Shown: positions 51,726 to 61,436, counted from the first letter of the stretch. The stretch: 64,000 nt of DNA from Paenibacillus segetis (GCF_014639155.1 NZ_BMFT01000001.1:558001-622000); one strand, 5' to 3'. Numbers and translations are program-made. The notes: generated by a model not told the origin, from the sequence alone.

Positions 51726-53492
51726 ATGAACTGGCTGAAAAAAAGTTTGTTTCGAAAACTGTTAATCGGAATGTTGTTCGCTACGGTTGTTCCACTTCTC
51801 TTATCCAGTATAATTGCCTATTACACAACCTCAAACTCCATGAAACAACAAGTGATCGATTTGAATCACAATGCGATGGAAATTATCTCAAATAACCTCA
51901 AAATTTATTTTCAAGACCTGAATATGTTGACGGGTTCATTCTACGTTGATCCGGAGCTCATGAGTTACTTAAGATCAGAGGAAACCCCTGCACTTCAAAA
52001 AATCAGTATTTACAATAAGGTCAATGCAATGTACATCAGCCGTCTAGAGTTTCATGGTGTCCGTTATTTTAGCAATATGAAACAGCAATCCTTTACATCC
52101 TCGGATGTAGGGAATCGTGAAATGGATAAAATGCTAGAAGATTATGATGAGATTCAGGGTGAGTCTATTGTTTATAGCGTAAAGAGTCTAGGGGACAAAA
52201 GAATTCTACTCATGCAGAAAAATTTGATCGATTATCCGGAATCCACTATTCTCGGTACTTTGAATATTTATGTAGGACTCGACGAAATTGATAAATTGAT
52301 CCAGTCTCAGGTATTGAAGGATAATGCCTACTTTTTGATGATAAACAATCAAAAGCAGCTTTTGTATACTTCCGTGGCAGACTCCGTAGCGGATACCGCA
52401 GAGGTCAGGGACATTCAAAGTAATTTACTAGTTAATAAAGGTTCATTTGAAGGAGAGATGGACGGTAAGAAGGGTGTATTTATATATATAAACAATACAA
52501 ATGAAAACTTACCCTTTACCTTGGTGAAGTTTGTATCCGATTCAGTCATTAATGAATCAGCTTACAAAACGCTGAATCGTTCTACAATGATTCAATTGAT
52601 GGCAGTTATTTTTGTAGTTATACTGGCCATTATCCTGTCATACTTCATCATTCTTCCAATCAAGCGATTACTTCGCAGTATGGCACGCGTCGAGCAAGGA
52701 AACTTTGATATTCGGAAGGATAGCCAAAGAGTAGATGAGCTTGGTATTTTAGAAGATCGCTTTTATATCATGGTTCGAAATCTGGATGATTTCATGAACC
52801 GGGAATATCGGAATCGTTTGGAATTGTCTACGGCGCAACTTAAGATGCTACAGGCTCAAATTAATCCTCATTTTTTATACAATACCATGCAATACATAGG
52901 TACGATCGCGTTAAAAATGAAGGCTTATGAAATCAGTGACAAAATCTCTGAACTCGGCTCAATTCTGCGATATAGCATGGATTTTCATACTGAAGTTGTG
53001 ATGTTAGGAGACGAAATTAAACATATTGAAGACTACATGTCTATTCAAATGGGCCGATTCAAGAATAAATTATCCTACACCATGACTTGTTCGCCGAAAG
53101 CGATGTCCATAGAAGTTCCTAAGATGCTGTTACAGCCGTTTATTGAGAACAGTATTGTGCATGGCATTGAACAGGGACGCGGTTACGGGAGTATCCAGCT
53201 AGAAATTGACACCATACCTGACGAAGCTGTCTCTCCAATTCTTCGTATCCGCATTACCGATAACGGAAAGGGAATTAAGGAAGAGAAGATGGACGCGATT
53301 CGCAAGGAATACATGGAGGACAAGCTCCATTACGGACAAAACGGAATCGGAATTATTAATGTATTACAGCGATTGCGACTATCCTATGGTTCTGACTTCA
53401 CATGGGAAATTACAAGTATTCCTTACGAGGCAACGACTATCTCTTTGTTCATTGTGTTGAATTCGCAGGAAATCATGGAGGAGATCCAATGA
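51726..53492 (+). CDS. YesM-type sensor histidine kinase (second system)
   Basis: A 588-residue kinase with the same plan as that at 14975: N-terminal helix (about residues 10-33), extracellular sensor, second helix (about 290-312), HAMP (LPIKRLLRSMARVEQGNFDIR), the His_kinase block LKMLQAQINPHFLYNTMQYIG with the phosphorylated His, and HATPase with LQPFIENSIVHGIE and ITDNGKGI. AGGAGG (51714-51719) sits six bases before ATG 51726. A longer frame from ATG 51684 also has a purine-rich site, so the start is not fully settled. It overlaps its regulator by four bases. Confidence 0.9.
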   Translation: MNWLKKSLFRKLLIGMLFATVVPLLLSSIIAYYTTSNSMKQQVIDLNHNAMEIISNNLKIYFQDLNMLTGSFYVDPELMSYLRSEETPALQKISIYNKVNAMYISRLEFHGVRYFSNMKQQSFTSSDVGNREMDKMLEDYDEIQGESIVYSVKSLGDKRILLMQKNLIDYPESTILGTLNIYVGLDEIDKLIQSQVLKDNAYFLMINNQKQLLYTSVADSVADTAEVRDIQSNLLVNKGSFEGEMDGKKGVFIYINNTNENLPFTLVKFVSDSVINESAYKTLNRSTMIQLMAVIFVVILAIILSYFIILPIKRLLRSMARVEQGNFDIRKDSQRVDELGILEDRFYIMVRNLDDFMNREYRNRLELSTAQLKMLQAQINPHFLYNTMQYIGTIALKMKAYEISDKISELGSILRYSMDFHTEVVMLGDEIKHIEDYMSIQMGRFKNKLSYTMTCSPKAMSIEVPKMLLQPFIENSIVHGIEQGRGYGSIQLEIDTIPDEAVSPILRIRITDNGKGIKEEKMDAIRKEYMEDKLHYGQNGIGIINVLQRLRLSYGSDFTWEITSIPYEATTISLFIVLNSQEIMEEIQ

Positions 53493-55039
53493 GAGTATTA
53501 ATTGTCGACGATGAAGAACACGTTAGGGAGGGAATTGAACTCGCAATTGATTGGGATCAGTTCGGGATCAAGCAGCGATTTCAAGCGGAGAATGGATTGC
53601 AAGCCTTAGAAGTGATGAAACAACATAAACCGGAAATCGTGTTCTGTGATATGAGTATGCCAAAGATGAATGGAATTCAGTTGCTTGACCAGCTGAGGGG
53701 GGAATATCCAGATACGCATATTATCGTTGTTAGCGGATATAACGACTTTACGTATACCCGCGCAACGATCCGCGCGAATGGTGTGGACTACATCCTAAAA
53801 CCTTTTAAAAGGCGAGACCTCGAGCAAGCATTGTCCAAAGCGGTAGCGCTTTGCAAGCAACGAGAAGATAGTATGCGCATGCAGCGAGATACAGAATTTC
53901 TTGTGCAGCAGGCAGATTATGTTGTCATGGAGCAAAAGATATCTCAGTTGATGAAGGGTGACAACACATACTTTTCGGAAATAAAAAAATATTGTGAGAA
54001 ATCAGGCATCCCTACGTCACATTTACGTACGACTTTGATCTTGATGAGAAACGACTCACGATTGATCGAACAACGGTATAACGCCGAAGGAGGCCTATTC
54101 TCTTTTGCCATTAAGAACATGGCACAGGAGGCTTTCTCAGAATATGGGAATTATCTTTTGTTCCGCTTTGACGACCATTTGTGGATTTTAATGACGGGGG
54201 AAAAGCTCGATTACGAGATGACAAATAAATTAAAGCACTATGTTAATCATTTGACAGCGGCATGGAACTCGACCATTGGTTTGGACACTTTAGTGGGGTT
54301 TAGTGAGCGTGCATCTGATCTACATCATATTCAACAGCAGATCGTTAGTGCGCGGATTGCATTACTCCAATCCCCGATTTCTCCGGACCATCGACTAGAA
54401 GAACAAAAGCCGCTGTTGTCGAGTAAGGAAATGCTACTCAATATCGCCTTGGAGAATCGTAACAAGCTGTACGTTGAAGAAATCATACATCGCTTTGCTG
54501 AAGAACTCAGACAATGCGGGGATTTACGGCTCAAGGATCTCCAACTGTACACCAAGGAAGCGAATTACATGCTGGAGCGGGCAAGTCGTCAGATGAATAA
54601 GGATTTGGAAGATCTGTCTATTCCAATGTGGATAAGCGATATCACGGAGTGGGGGATGGCATGGATACAGCAGTGGTGGAGGTTAATTGAGGAATGCGGA
54701 GACAGCGGTTATGAGGGGCGCGGAATCCAAGTGATTCGTGAATATATTGAACAGCATTTTCATGAGAAAATTTCTTTAACTGGACTATCTGAACTATTTC
54801 ATTTTAGCCCGCAATACATTGCCAAAAGATTCAAAGAAATGTACAACACCACCGTGATAACCTATCAAACGGAACTACAGATGCAAAAAGCCAAGTCGCT
54901 GCTGGAACATTCGGACATGCCGATTATTAAAATTGCAGAGGCGATCGGCTATCAGGATGAGAATTATTTCAGCAAAGTATTTCGTAAGCAGCATGGAATG
55001 CCTCCGTTAAAATATCGAAAGACTCTACGAGATTCATAA
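53489..55039 (+). CDS. YesN-type response regulator with AraC output domain (second system)
   Basis: A 516-residue regulator: receiver with VDDEEH at the start, phosphoacceptor Asp54 in VFCDMSMPKMNG and YILKPFKRRD, a long middle domain, and a C-terminal AraC double helix-turn-helix (VIREYIEQHFHEKISLTGLSELFHFSPQYIAKRF and AEAIGYQDENYFSKVFRKQHGMPPLKYR). The frame is open further upstream, but ATG 53489 overlaps the kinase stop as ATGA and follows GGAGG. It likely activates the sugar importer promoter at 55070-55095. Confidence 0.9.
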   Translation: MRVLIVDDEEHVREGIELAIDWDQFGIKQRFQAENGLQALEVMKQHKPEIVFCDMSMPKMNGIQLLDQLRGEYPDTHIIVVSGYNDFTYTRATIRANGVDYILKPFKRRDLEQALSKAVALCKQREDSMRMQRDTEFLVQQADYVVMEQKISQLMKGDNTYFSEIKKYCEKSGIPTSHLRTTLILMRNDSRLIEQRYNAEGGLFSFAIKNMAQEAFSEYGNYLLFRFDDHLWILMTGEKLDYEMTNKLKHYVNHLTAAWNSTIGLDTLVGFSERASDLHHIQQQIVSARIALLQSPISPDHRLEEQKPLLSSKEMLLNIALENRNKLYVEEIIHRFAEELRQCGDLRLKDLQLYTKEANYMLERASRQMNKDLEDLSIPMWISDITEWGMAWIQQWWRLIEECGDSGYEGRGIQVIREYIEQHFHEKISLTGLSELFHFSPQYIAKRFKEMYNTTVITYQTELQMQKAKSLLEHSDMPIIKIAEAIGYQDENYFSKVFRKQHGMPPLKYRKTLRDS

Positions 55040-55069
55040 ATTACTCTTTTTAGCGAAGATAATCTCTGT

Positions 55070-55095
55070 TTCCGTCATGTCGGAATTTGTAGAAT
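55070..55095 (+). promoter_or_regulatory. Activator-type promoter with palindrome before the second CUT1 importer
   Basis: TAGAAT (55090-55095) is a good -10, but no sigma-A -35 is present. In its place lies the inverted repeat TTCCG-tcatgt-CGGAA (55070-55085). A regulator bound there could replace -35 contacts. It lies 31 bases after the response regulator gene. Confidence 0.4.
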
Positions 55096-55130
55096 AAAAG
55101 TGTAGCAAACAAAAAATAGGGGGAATACAG

Positions 55131-56411
55131 ATGCGTAAGGTTATGTCAATGCTTCTTACAAGTGCTGTTGGTTTATCCTTAATCAGTGGATGCGCTGGAG
55201 GTACTGCAAGCAAGAATGAAGGTACAGCTAATGGTACCGGTACTTCTACTGAAGGAAAAGTAACGATTAAATTAATGGATTTCAAAACAGAAATCACCGA
55301 TAAAATCAAAGCGATGGCAGCTGACTACATGGCTGAAAACCCTAACGTCAATATTGAAGCCCAAGTTACCGGCAACTATGACACATTGTTAAAGACACGC
55401 TTTTCAGCCGGAGATGGTCCAGATATTTTTATGACGAGAGCCTACACAGATATTCAAGGCTGGTCAGATCGACTCGTTGATCTATCCAATGAACCGTGGA
55501 TGGACAAGGTGCTTCCTTCTTCTGAAGCGGGAATGACGGCCGATGGTAAGAAACTAGGTTTCCCACTTGCGGTGGAAGGATACGGCTTTATTTATAACAA
55601 AGACATCTTCGCAAAAGAAGGAATTGATAAATTACCTACGACGTTAACAGAACTCAAAGCAGTAAATGAAAAGTTAAAAGCAGCAGGTATTTCTTCTTAC
55701 ACAGAAGGTTATAAATCGTTCTGGGTACTTGGTCAACATTTATTCAACCTACCATTTGCATTTGAAAAAGATCCGGCAGCAACGATCGAGAAAATGTATG
55801 CAGGTGAAGTTAAAATGGCTGATATTAAAAATCTAGATGGATTCTTTGATGTACTAGATATGACGGTCGATTATGGTAAAGGTACAGATACAATTGGCCT
55901 TAGCTATGATAATCAGGTATCCGACTTTGCCTCTGGCAAAACAGCGATGATGCAACAAGGGGTATGGTCAATTGATGCGATCACCAAGATTAACCCGAAC
56001 ATGAATATCGGAATGTTTGCGATTCCGCTGAATGATAATCCAGAAGATACGAAAATGCCTGTTGGCGTATCAACGTACTACTCCATTAATAAAGATTCCA
56101 AAGTTATTGAAGAAAGCAAGAAGTTTTTGACTTGGTTGCATGAAAACGGACAGAAGTACATTGTAGATTCTTACAAAATGATTCCTGCTTTCACAGATTT
56201 GAATACTACACCTGAGTTAGGACCTTTGGCAGAAGATCTTGATAAGTATCTGAAGGATGAAAATACGTACATCTGGGCTTTCCAATTATGGCCATCCGGA
56301 ATTGCAGAAGACTTCACAGTACCACTTCAAGCATATGTTGGCGGACATTTTGATAAAGAACAAACTATCACAGAATTACAGAAAATCTGGGATCAAAAAG
56401 TCAAAAAATAG
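55131..56411 (+). CDS. CUT1 sugar ABC importer substrate-binding lipoprotein (second system)
   Basis: A 426-residue lipoprotein; lipobox LISGC with Cys21. The mature protein is a family 1 solute-binding protein: VTIKLMDFKTEITDKIKAMAADYMAENPNVNIEAQV, RFSAGDGPDIFMTRAYTDIQGW and FASGKTAMMQQGVWS. It resembles the binding protein at 18691 through most motifs. GGGGGAA precedes the ATG. Clustering with a GH65 phosphorylase suggests an alpha-glucobiose or small alpha-glucan as ligand. Confidence 0.9.
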   Translation: MRKVMSMLLTSAVGLSLISGCAGGTASKNEGTANGTGTSTEGKVTIKLMDFKTEITDKIKAMAADYMAENPNVNIEAQVTGNYDTLLKTRFSAGDGPDIFMTRAYTDIQGWSDRLVDLSNEPWMDKVLPSSEAGMTADGKKLGFPLAVEGYGFIYNKDIFAKEGIDKLPTTLTELKAVNEKLKAAGISSYTEGYKSFWVLGQHLFNLPFAFEKDPAATIEKMYAGEVKMADIKNLDGFFDVLDMTVDYGKGTDTIGLSYDNQVSDFASGKTAMMQQGVWSIDAITKINPNMNIGMFAIPLNDNPEDTKMPVGVSTYYSINKDSKVIEESKKFLTWLHENGQKYIVDSYKMIPAFTDLNTTPELGPLAEDLDKYLKDENTYIWAFQLWPSGIAEDFTVPLQAYVGGHFDKEQTITELQKIWDQKVKK

Positions 56412-56423
56412 GAATGATTGAAC

Positions 56424-57299
56424 ATGACAAATATAGCACGTGGACGCTGGATTTATGCCGCGTTTGTAGCACCTGCGATCATTTTCTTTACTTTAATTAT
56501 TCTTATTCCATTCCTGAGAGCGATCATCTTCAGCTTTCAGGATTGGGATGGAATTAGCAGCAATATCGCTTGGATCGGTTGGGGGAACTACGAACGGTTA
56601 CTTCATGATGAATCCTTCTGGAATTCCTTTAAATTTACCGTCAAATATGTTTTGGCCACGACCATTTTCTTGAATGTATTTGGATTAATGCTTGCTTTAG
56701 GTTTGAATCGCGCAATTAAAGGTAGAAATCTGTTGCGCACGGTCTTCTTCTTACCTTACGTGATGGGATCGGTTATCGTAGGTTTCATCTGGCAATTTAT
56801 TATTACGAATTTATTTAATGAGATCGGGGTCTCGACAGGATGGGCTCTGTTTCAGAAAAACTGGTTGAGTCTGCCTGACTATGCGTTTTGGTCTATTGTG
56901 ATGGTTGCGGTCTGGCAGTCCGTTGGGTATTTCATGATTATCTACTTGTCCGCGCTTCAAGGCGTATCTAAAGACTTGGTAGAAGCATCCGAGATCGATG
57001 GGGCAGGCTATTGGAGCAGAATGCGAAATGTTGTATTCCCATTAATTCGCCCAGCGATCACGATTAATTTATTCTTAGCGATTGCTAACGGTTTTAAGGG
57101 TTTCGACCTGAACTACTCGTTAACAGGCGGGGGACCCTTCGGAACAACACAATCCTTAGCGTATCATATCTATACTGAAGGGTTTGGAAGAAACTTGTTC
57201 ACTTACGCTTCGGCGAAGGCGGTTATCTTCTTCCTCATTCTTGCTACTGTCACTATCGTTCAGTCAGCTGTGCTGAAACGTAGGGAGGTAGAATTATAA
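56424..57299 (+). CDS. CUT1 sugar ABC importer permease, MalF type (second system)
   Basis: A 291-residue permease with six helices and the EAA motif EASEIDGAGYWSRMRNVVFPLIRPAI. ATG 56424 is ten bases after AGGA at the end of the binding-protein gene; an in-frame TTG at 56418 is possible but closer than usual. It is followed with one-base overlap by the second permease. No ATPase gene accompanies it. Confidence 0.9.
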   Translation: MTNIARGRWIYAAFVAPAIIFFTLIILIPFLRAIIFSFQDWDGISSNIAWIGWGNYERLLHDESFWNSFKFTVKYVLATTIFLNVFGLMLALGLNRAIKGRNLLRTVFFLPYVMGSVIVGFIWQFIITNLFNEIGVSTGWALFQKNWLSLPDYAFWSIVMVAVWQSVGYFMIIYLSALQGVSKDLVEASEIDGAGYWSRMRNVVFPLIRPAITINLFLAIANGFKGFDLNYSLTGGGPFGTTQSLAYHIYTEGFGRNLFTYASAKAVIFFLILATVTIVQSAVLKRREVEL

Positions 57300-58129
57300 T
57301 GCATCAACGTGAAAAGAGACTGAATTGGATTGTATTCACTGTATTAACGGTATTTGCAATTATTGTATTTTTTCCTTTGTATATCACGCTCGTCAATTCG
57401 ATCAAATCCTATAATGAGGTTGTTTCATCCGTAGCATCGCTGCCAAGCACGTTCCGTTTTGAGAACTTTAAGACCGTGTGGAATCAGCTTAATTTTGGCG
57501 GCGTCCTAATGAACTCGCTTATTATTACGGTTGTTTCGGTGGTGGGAATCTTGGTAATCAGTGCACCTGCTGCTTATCAGTTTGTCCGCCGTCCGGGCTG
57601 GGTGAGTACGTTTTTGTTTATGCTCATCTTGTCGGCCCTAGTCATTCCGTTCCAGTCATTAATGATTCCACTTGTTAAAGTAGCGAGTGACTTGCACATT
57701 ATGGATTCCATACCTGGAATCATCATCATGTATTGGGGCTTCGGAATTCCACTTGCCGTATTTCTATATCATGGTTTTGTTAAATCGATCCCACGTGAAC
57801 TTGAAGAAGCGGCGATGATCGATGGTAACGGTGTAGTTGGTGCGTTCTATCGTATTGTCCTTCCGTTATTGAAACCGGTAACCACAACGATTGCGATTTT
57901 ACATTCTTTATGGATTTGGAATGACTTCTTGCTTCCGTTGATTACGCTCAGCTCGGAGAAGAATCGCACAATACCGATCGCATCATCTGTATATTTTGGT
58001 CAGTACACGAACGAATGGCATTTGGCTATGGCAGCCTTAACCATGGCATCGATACCGGTCATTATATTCTTCATCTTTATGCAACGCAATATTATTGATG
58101 GGATTACGGCTGGTGCGGTCAAAGGTTAA
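57299..58129 (+). CDS. CUT1 sugar ABC importer permease, MalG type (second system)
   Basis: A 276-residue permease. EEAAMIDGNGVVGAFYRIVLPLLKPVT is the EAA motif, with WIWNDFLLPL and the terminal MQRNIIDGITAGAVKG. The start ATG overlaps the preceding stop (TAATG). A strong terminator follows 30 bases after its stop, before the phosphorylase gene. Confidence 0.9.
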   Translation: MHQREKRLNWIVFTVLTVFAIIVFFPLYITLVNSIKSYNEVVSSVASLPSTFRFENFKTVWNQLNFGGVLMNSLIITVVSVVGILVISAPAAYQFVRRPGWVSTFLFMLILSALVIPFQSLMIPLVKVASDLHIMDSIPGIIIMYWGFGIPLAVFLYHGFVKSIPRELEEAAMIDGNGVVGAFYRIVLPLLKPVTTTIAILHSLWIWNDFLLPLITLSSEKNRTIPIASSVYFGQYTNEWHLAMAALTMASIPVIIFFIFMQRNIIDGITAGAVKG

Positions 58130-58158
58130 GGGATAGCATCTCTATATTCTGAATTGTG

Positions 58159-58207
58159 AAATGCCCGTCACCCTTCTTTTTCGATGGGTGGACGGGCATT
58201 TGTTTGT
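58159..58207 (+). terminator. Terminator between importer and phosphorylase genes
   Basis: AAATGCCCGTC (58159-58169) pairs perfectly with GACGGGCATTT (58191-58201), with an inner CCC/GGG stem and a T-rich tail. It falls inside what is otherwise a functional operon, so either the phosphorylase and mutase genes are read through at reduced level or they have their own promoter. Confidence 0.88.
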
Positions 58208-58264
58208 TAGAAACTATCTTAGGATGCGAAGTAGATTTCGCAACCGATATGGGAGGCTTATATT

Positions 58265-60613
58265 GTGGTGATGAAATACGATTTAGGTACGGGCGATGAT
58301 AAGAACTGGATCGTCGCGGAATCTTCATTCTCGAAGAATTTGCTGGGGAAAGCGGAGGCCATCATGTCCCTCGGCAACGGCTATATGGGATTAAGAAGTG
58401 CGACGGAGGAGCCTTATGTAGGTGAAGTAAGGAATTTATTCGTGGCCGGTACGTTTAATAAATCTGATAATTTGGAAGTATCCGAGCTCCCAAATGCAGC
58501 AGATGTGACCCGCATGGATATCCGTATTGACGGTGAACGCTTGGATGTGTCTTCCTCTCGAACGGTTGATTATATCCGTGCTTTAAATTTGAAAGTGGCA
58601 GAACTGACAAGATCATTTGTTTGGACGACGTCTTCAGGCAAGGACGTAGCATTGAAATTTAGAAGGTTCGTATCACTGGATAATTTGCATGTCATTGGCA
58701 TGAAGATGGAGCTGGAGGCACTGACGGAGGCGATAGAGCTAAGTGTTGAGAGTGGTGTGAATGCACAAGTCTCCAATAGTGGTTCGCAACATTTTTATGA
58801 AGGTGAGAAACGGATTTATGATAAAAAGTATGTTGAGATGGTTACGAAAACCGTGGAATCTGAGATTGATTTCATGTTTCATACCGTTCATCATGCAAAA
58901 GTTGGCGAAATAGAACTGAATCAGCCGTTCATGCGGATGGATCGGAGAATCATCAATCTAACCTATAAGTGTTCTGTCACCAAGGGACAGAAGTTTTCGC
59001 TCGAGAAAATAACGACTGTGCATACCTCACGGGACCAATCTTTTGCAGGAATGATTCTACAGGAAATGCGTGACCAGGCGTTATCGACGTTGAAGGCTTG
59101 TGCTGCTGAAGGGTATGATTCATTGCTCCAGAAGCATGCAATCGCATGGGAGCGCAAGGTTTGGAGTTTGTACAAGTTAAACATTGAATCGGATAATGAA
59201 TTCGACATGCTTGCAGCCAGATTTGCCCTATATCACTTAACGGTCATGGCTCCGGCACATGATGAGCGGATGGGGATTGCGGCCAAGGGACTGAGTGGAG
59301 AAGGGTATCAAGGTCACTCCTTCTGGGATACAGAGATGTTCATTCTGCCATTCTTCATTTATTCGAATCCAGAAGTAGCTCGTTCCCTATTGACCTATCG
59401 CTACCTGGGTTTGGAAGGTGCAAGGAAGAAAGCGGAGAGTAATGGTTACGAAGGAGCCATGTATCCTTGGGAGGCGGCATGGCCAAGTGATGGTGAGATG
59501 GCCCAGGAGTGGGGTCGTGTAGATATCGTTACTGGGAAGCAAACCAAGATTTGGACAGGCTTTATTGAGCAGCACATTACTGCCGATGTTGCATTTGCAG
59601 TGTGGCAATATTACATGGTTACAGCCGACCAGGCATTTATGGATATGTACGGTTATGAGATCATCTTTGATACGGCAAGATTCTGGGCTAGCCGATTAGA
59701 ATGGAATGACAACAAGCAGCAGTATTGCATTAATGATGTGATCGGCCCTGATGAATACAAGGAGCATGTAGACAACAATGCGTTTACGAATTACTTTGCG
59801 CATTTTAACATGGAGCTTGCAATGAAGTATTATAAGGAGCTTAAAGAGAGCAACCCCGAAGTATTCCAGAAATTAAATGAAACCTTGAAGTTGGATCAGG
59901 CAATAACGGAATGGCATGATCGTATTGATAAAATCTACTTGCCGCAGCCAAGCGACAAAGATCTTGTTGTCCCACAGGATGATACCTATTTGACGAAGGA
60001 AATTATCGATTTAACGAAATACAAGAATCAAAGTCATGTGAATACAATCTTTGAAGATTATAGTCTGGAGCAACTAAGTGACATTCAAGTTTCGAAGCAG
60101 GCCGATTTAATGATACTCTTCTACTGGCTAGAGGATAAGTTCAGTAAGGAAGTGAAAATTGCCAACTACAATTATTATGAACCAAAGACGATTCACGACT
60201 CTTCACTAAGCTTATCGACGCATAGTATTCTTGCGAATGATCTGAATGATCAGCCGCTTGCCTATCAATTATTTAAACAAGCCTGCGAGATTGATTTGGG
60301 ACCGGAAATGAAATCTTCCGATTTAGGTATGCATACGGCTTCGATCGGGGGCATTTGGCAAGTGATCGTAATGGGTTTCGCGGGAATGCGTATGATGCAT
60401 GGAGAACTTAGAATGAATCCGAAGCTTCCAGCCCATTGGAACAAGCTAGAGTTCATGGTCAACTGGAAAGGACAACGGTTAGAAGTTGTGATTACAAAGG
60501 ATCAACTATTAGTTACGGCGATGGACCGCAAACCTGTCAAGCTTGAAGTCTATGGCACCGAGTATCGTTTTGATCATATGCTAACGGTTTGTCTGGCAGA
60601 GGGGGATAACTAG
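58265..60613 (+). CDS. Glycoside hydrolase family 65 disaccharide phosphorylase
   Basis: A 782-residue GH65 enzyme. Family blocks are LGNGYMGLRSATEEPY near the start, ERMGIAAKGLSGEGYQGHSFWDTEMFILPFFI in the catalytic barrel, and NDVIGPDEYKEHVDNNAFTNYFA with the general acid Glu497. A C-terminal beta domain ends it. GH65 members phosphorolyse maltose, kojibiose, nigerose or trehalose to beta-glucose-1-phosphate and glucose. Which disaccharide is not decided here. GTG 58265 is eight bases after GGGAGG (58251-58256). The next gene, encoding a beta-phosphoglucomutase, uses its product. Confidence 0.88.
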   Translation: MVMKYDLGTGDDKNWIVAESSFSKNLLGKAEAIMSLGNGYMGLRSATEEPYVGEVRNLFVAGTFNKSDNLEVSELPNAADVTRMDIRIDGERLDVSSSRTVDYIRALNLKVAELTRSFVWTTSSGKDVALKFRRFVSLDNLHVIGMKMELEALTEAIELSVESGVNAQVSNSGSQHFYEGEKRIYDKKYVEMVTKTVESEIDFMFHTVHHAKVGEIELNQPFMRMDRRIINLTYKCSVTKGQKFSLEKITTVHTSRDQSFAGMILQEMRDQALSTLKACAAEGYDSLLQKHAIAWERKVWSLYKLNIESDNEFDMLAARFALYHLTVMAPAHDERMGIAAKGLSGEGYQGHSFWDTEMFILPFFIYSNPEVARSLLTYRYLGLEGARKKAESNGYEGAMYPWEAAWPSDGEMAQEWGRVDIVTGKQTKIWTGFIEQHITADVAFAVWQYYMVTADQAFMDMYGYEIIFDTARFWASRLEWNDNKQQYCINDVIGPDEYKEHVDNNAFTNYFAHFNMELAMKYYKELKESNPEVFQKLNETLKLDQAITEWHDRIDKIYLPQPSDKDLVVPQDDTYLTKEIIDLTKYKNQSHVNTIFEDYSLEQLSDIQVSKQADLMILFYWLEDKFSKEVKIANYNYYEPKTIHDSSLSLSTHSILANDLNDQPLAYQLFKQACEIDLGPEMKSSDLGMHTASIGGIWQVIVMGFAGMRMMHGELRMNPKLPAHWNKLEFMVNWKGQRLEVVITKDQLLVTAMDRKPVKLEVYGTEYRFDHMLTVCLAEGDN

Positions 60614-60614
60614 C

Positions 60615-61283
60615 ATGAAGCTTCAAGCTGTTTTGTTTGATTTAGATGGTGTCATTACCGATACCGCAGAGTACCATTTCCTGGCGTGGAAGCAGATGTC
60701 TGACCAGATTGGGATTGAAATTGATCGTGAGTTTAATGAAAAGCTTAAAGGAATCAGTCGTATGGAGTCCCTAGAGCGTATTTTAGTGCATGGAAAGAAA
60801 GTGGACGAGTTTACTTCTGAGCAACGCGAGCAATTGGCGAAAGCAAAGAACGATCATTATGTTTCATTGCTAATCCACCTTACGCCTGAGCATACCTATC
60901 CGGGCATTACAGAACTGCTGGAACAGCTTCGTGAGCACCATATTCCGGCCATACTGGCATCAGCAAGTAAGAATGCGCCCCAGATTCTAGCATCTTTAGG
61001 ACTGGCAGATAAGTTCCAGTACATTGTGAGTCCTGACGGAATTCCTGGCAAACCGGCTCCAGATATATTCTTAAAGGGAGCTGAAGCGGTTGGGGCTGAC
61101 CCGTTATATTGCATCGGCATCGAAGATGCGCAAGCGGGTATTGAAGCGATTAAGGCGGCTGGCATGTACGCGGTTGGGATTGGCGAGCATGATCTATTAC
61201 AATCCGCAGGGGCGGATATCGTGTACAATAGTACAACACATTTAAATCTGTCTTCATTGCTACAAATGGCGGGGATGAAGTAA
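60615..61283 (+). CDS. pgmB: Beta-phosphoglucomutase
   Basis: A 222-residue HAD enzyme. LFDLDGVITDTAEYHFLAW carries nucleophile Asp9 and acid/base Asp11; the cap has LKGISRMESLERIL; the Lys of motif III is in GIPGKPAPDIFL; and GIEDAQAGIEAIKAAGMYAVGIG is motif IV. It converts beta-glucose-1-phosphate to glucose-6-phosphate. It starts one base after the phosphorylase stop, so the two are cotranslated, and the phosphorolytic product enters glycolysis directly. Confidence 0.94.
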   Translation: MKLQAVLFDLDGVITDTAEYHFLAWKQMSDQIGIEIDREFNEKLKGISRMESLERILVHGKKVDEFTSEQREQLAKAKNDHYVSLLIHLTPEHTYPGITELLEQLREHHIPAILASASKNAPQILASLGLADKFQYIVSPDGIPGKPAPDIFLKGAEAVGADPLYCIGIEDAQAGIEAIKAAGMYAVGIGEHDLLQSAGADIVYNSTTHLNLSSLLQMAGMK

Positions 61284-61322
61284 TAGAAGACCCGGTTTAT
61301 TCGCGATAATGATTGTTTCATG

Positions 61323-61358
61323 AAAGAGGGTGTTCGTTTACGAGCACTCTCTTTATTG
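61323..61358 (+). terminator. Terminator after pgmB
   Basis: AAAGAGGGTGTTCG (61323-61336) pairs with CGAGCACTCTCTTT (61341-61354) with few mismatches around TTTA, then a T-rich tail. Confidence 0.82.
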
Positions 61359-61436
61359 TTTTTCCTGGTTCCAAATATGGTAAACTGGCAAAAAAGGACA
61401 TTAACAAGTCTTCTCTGAATAAGGAGTGTGAAAGAA

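Noticed and set aside
58119..58328. Minus-strand 69-residue frame
   Set aside because: It spans a terminator hairpin and the start of the GH65 gene on the other strand.
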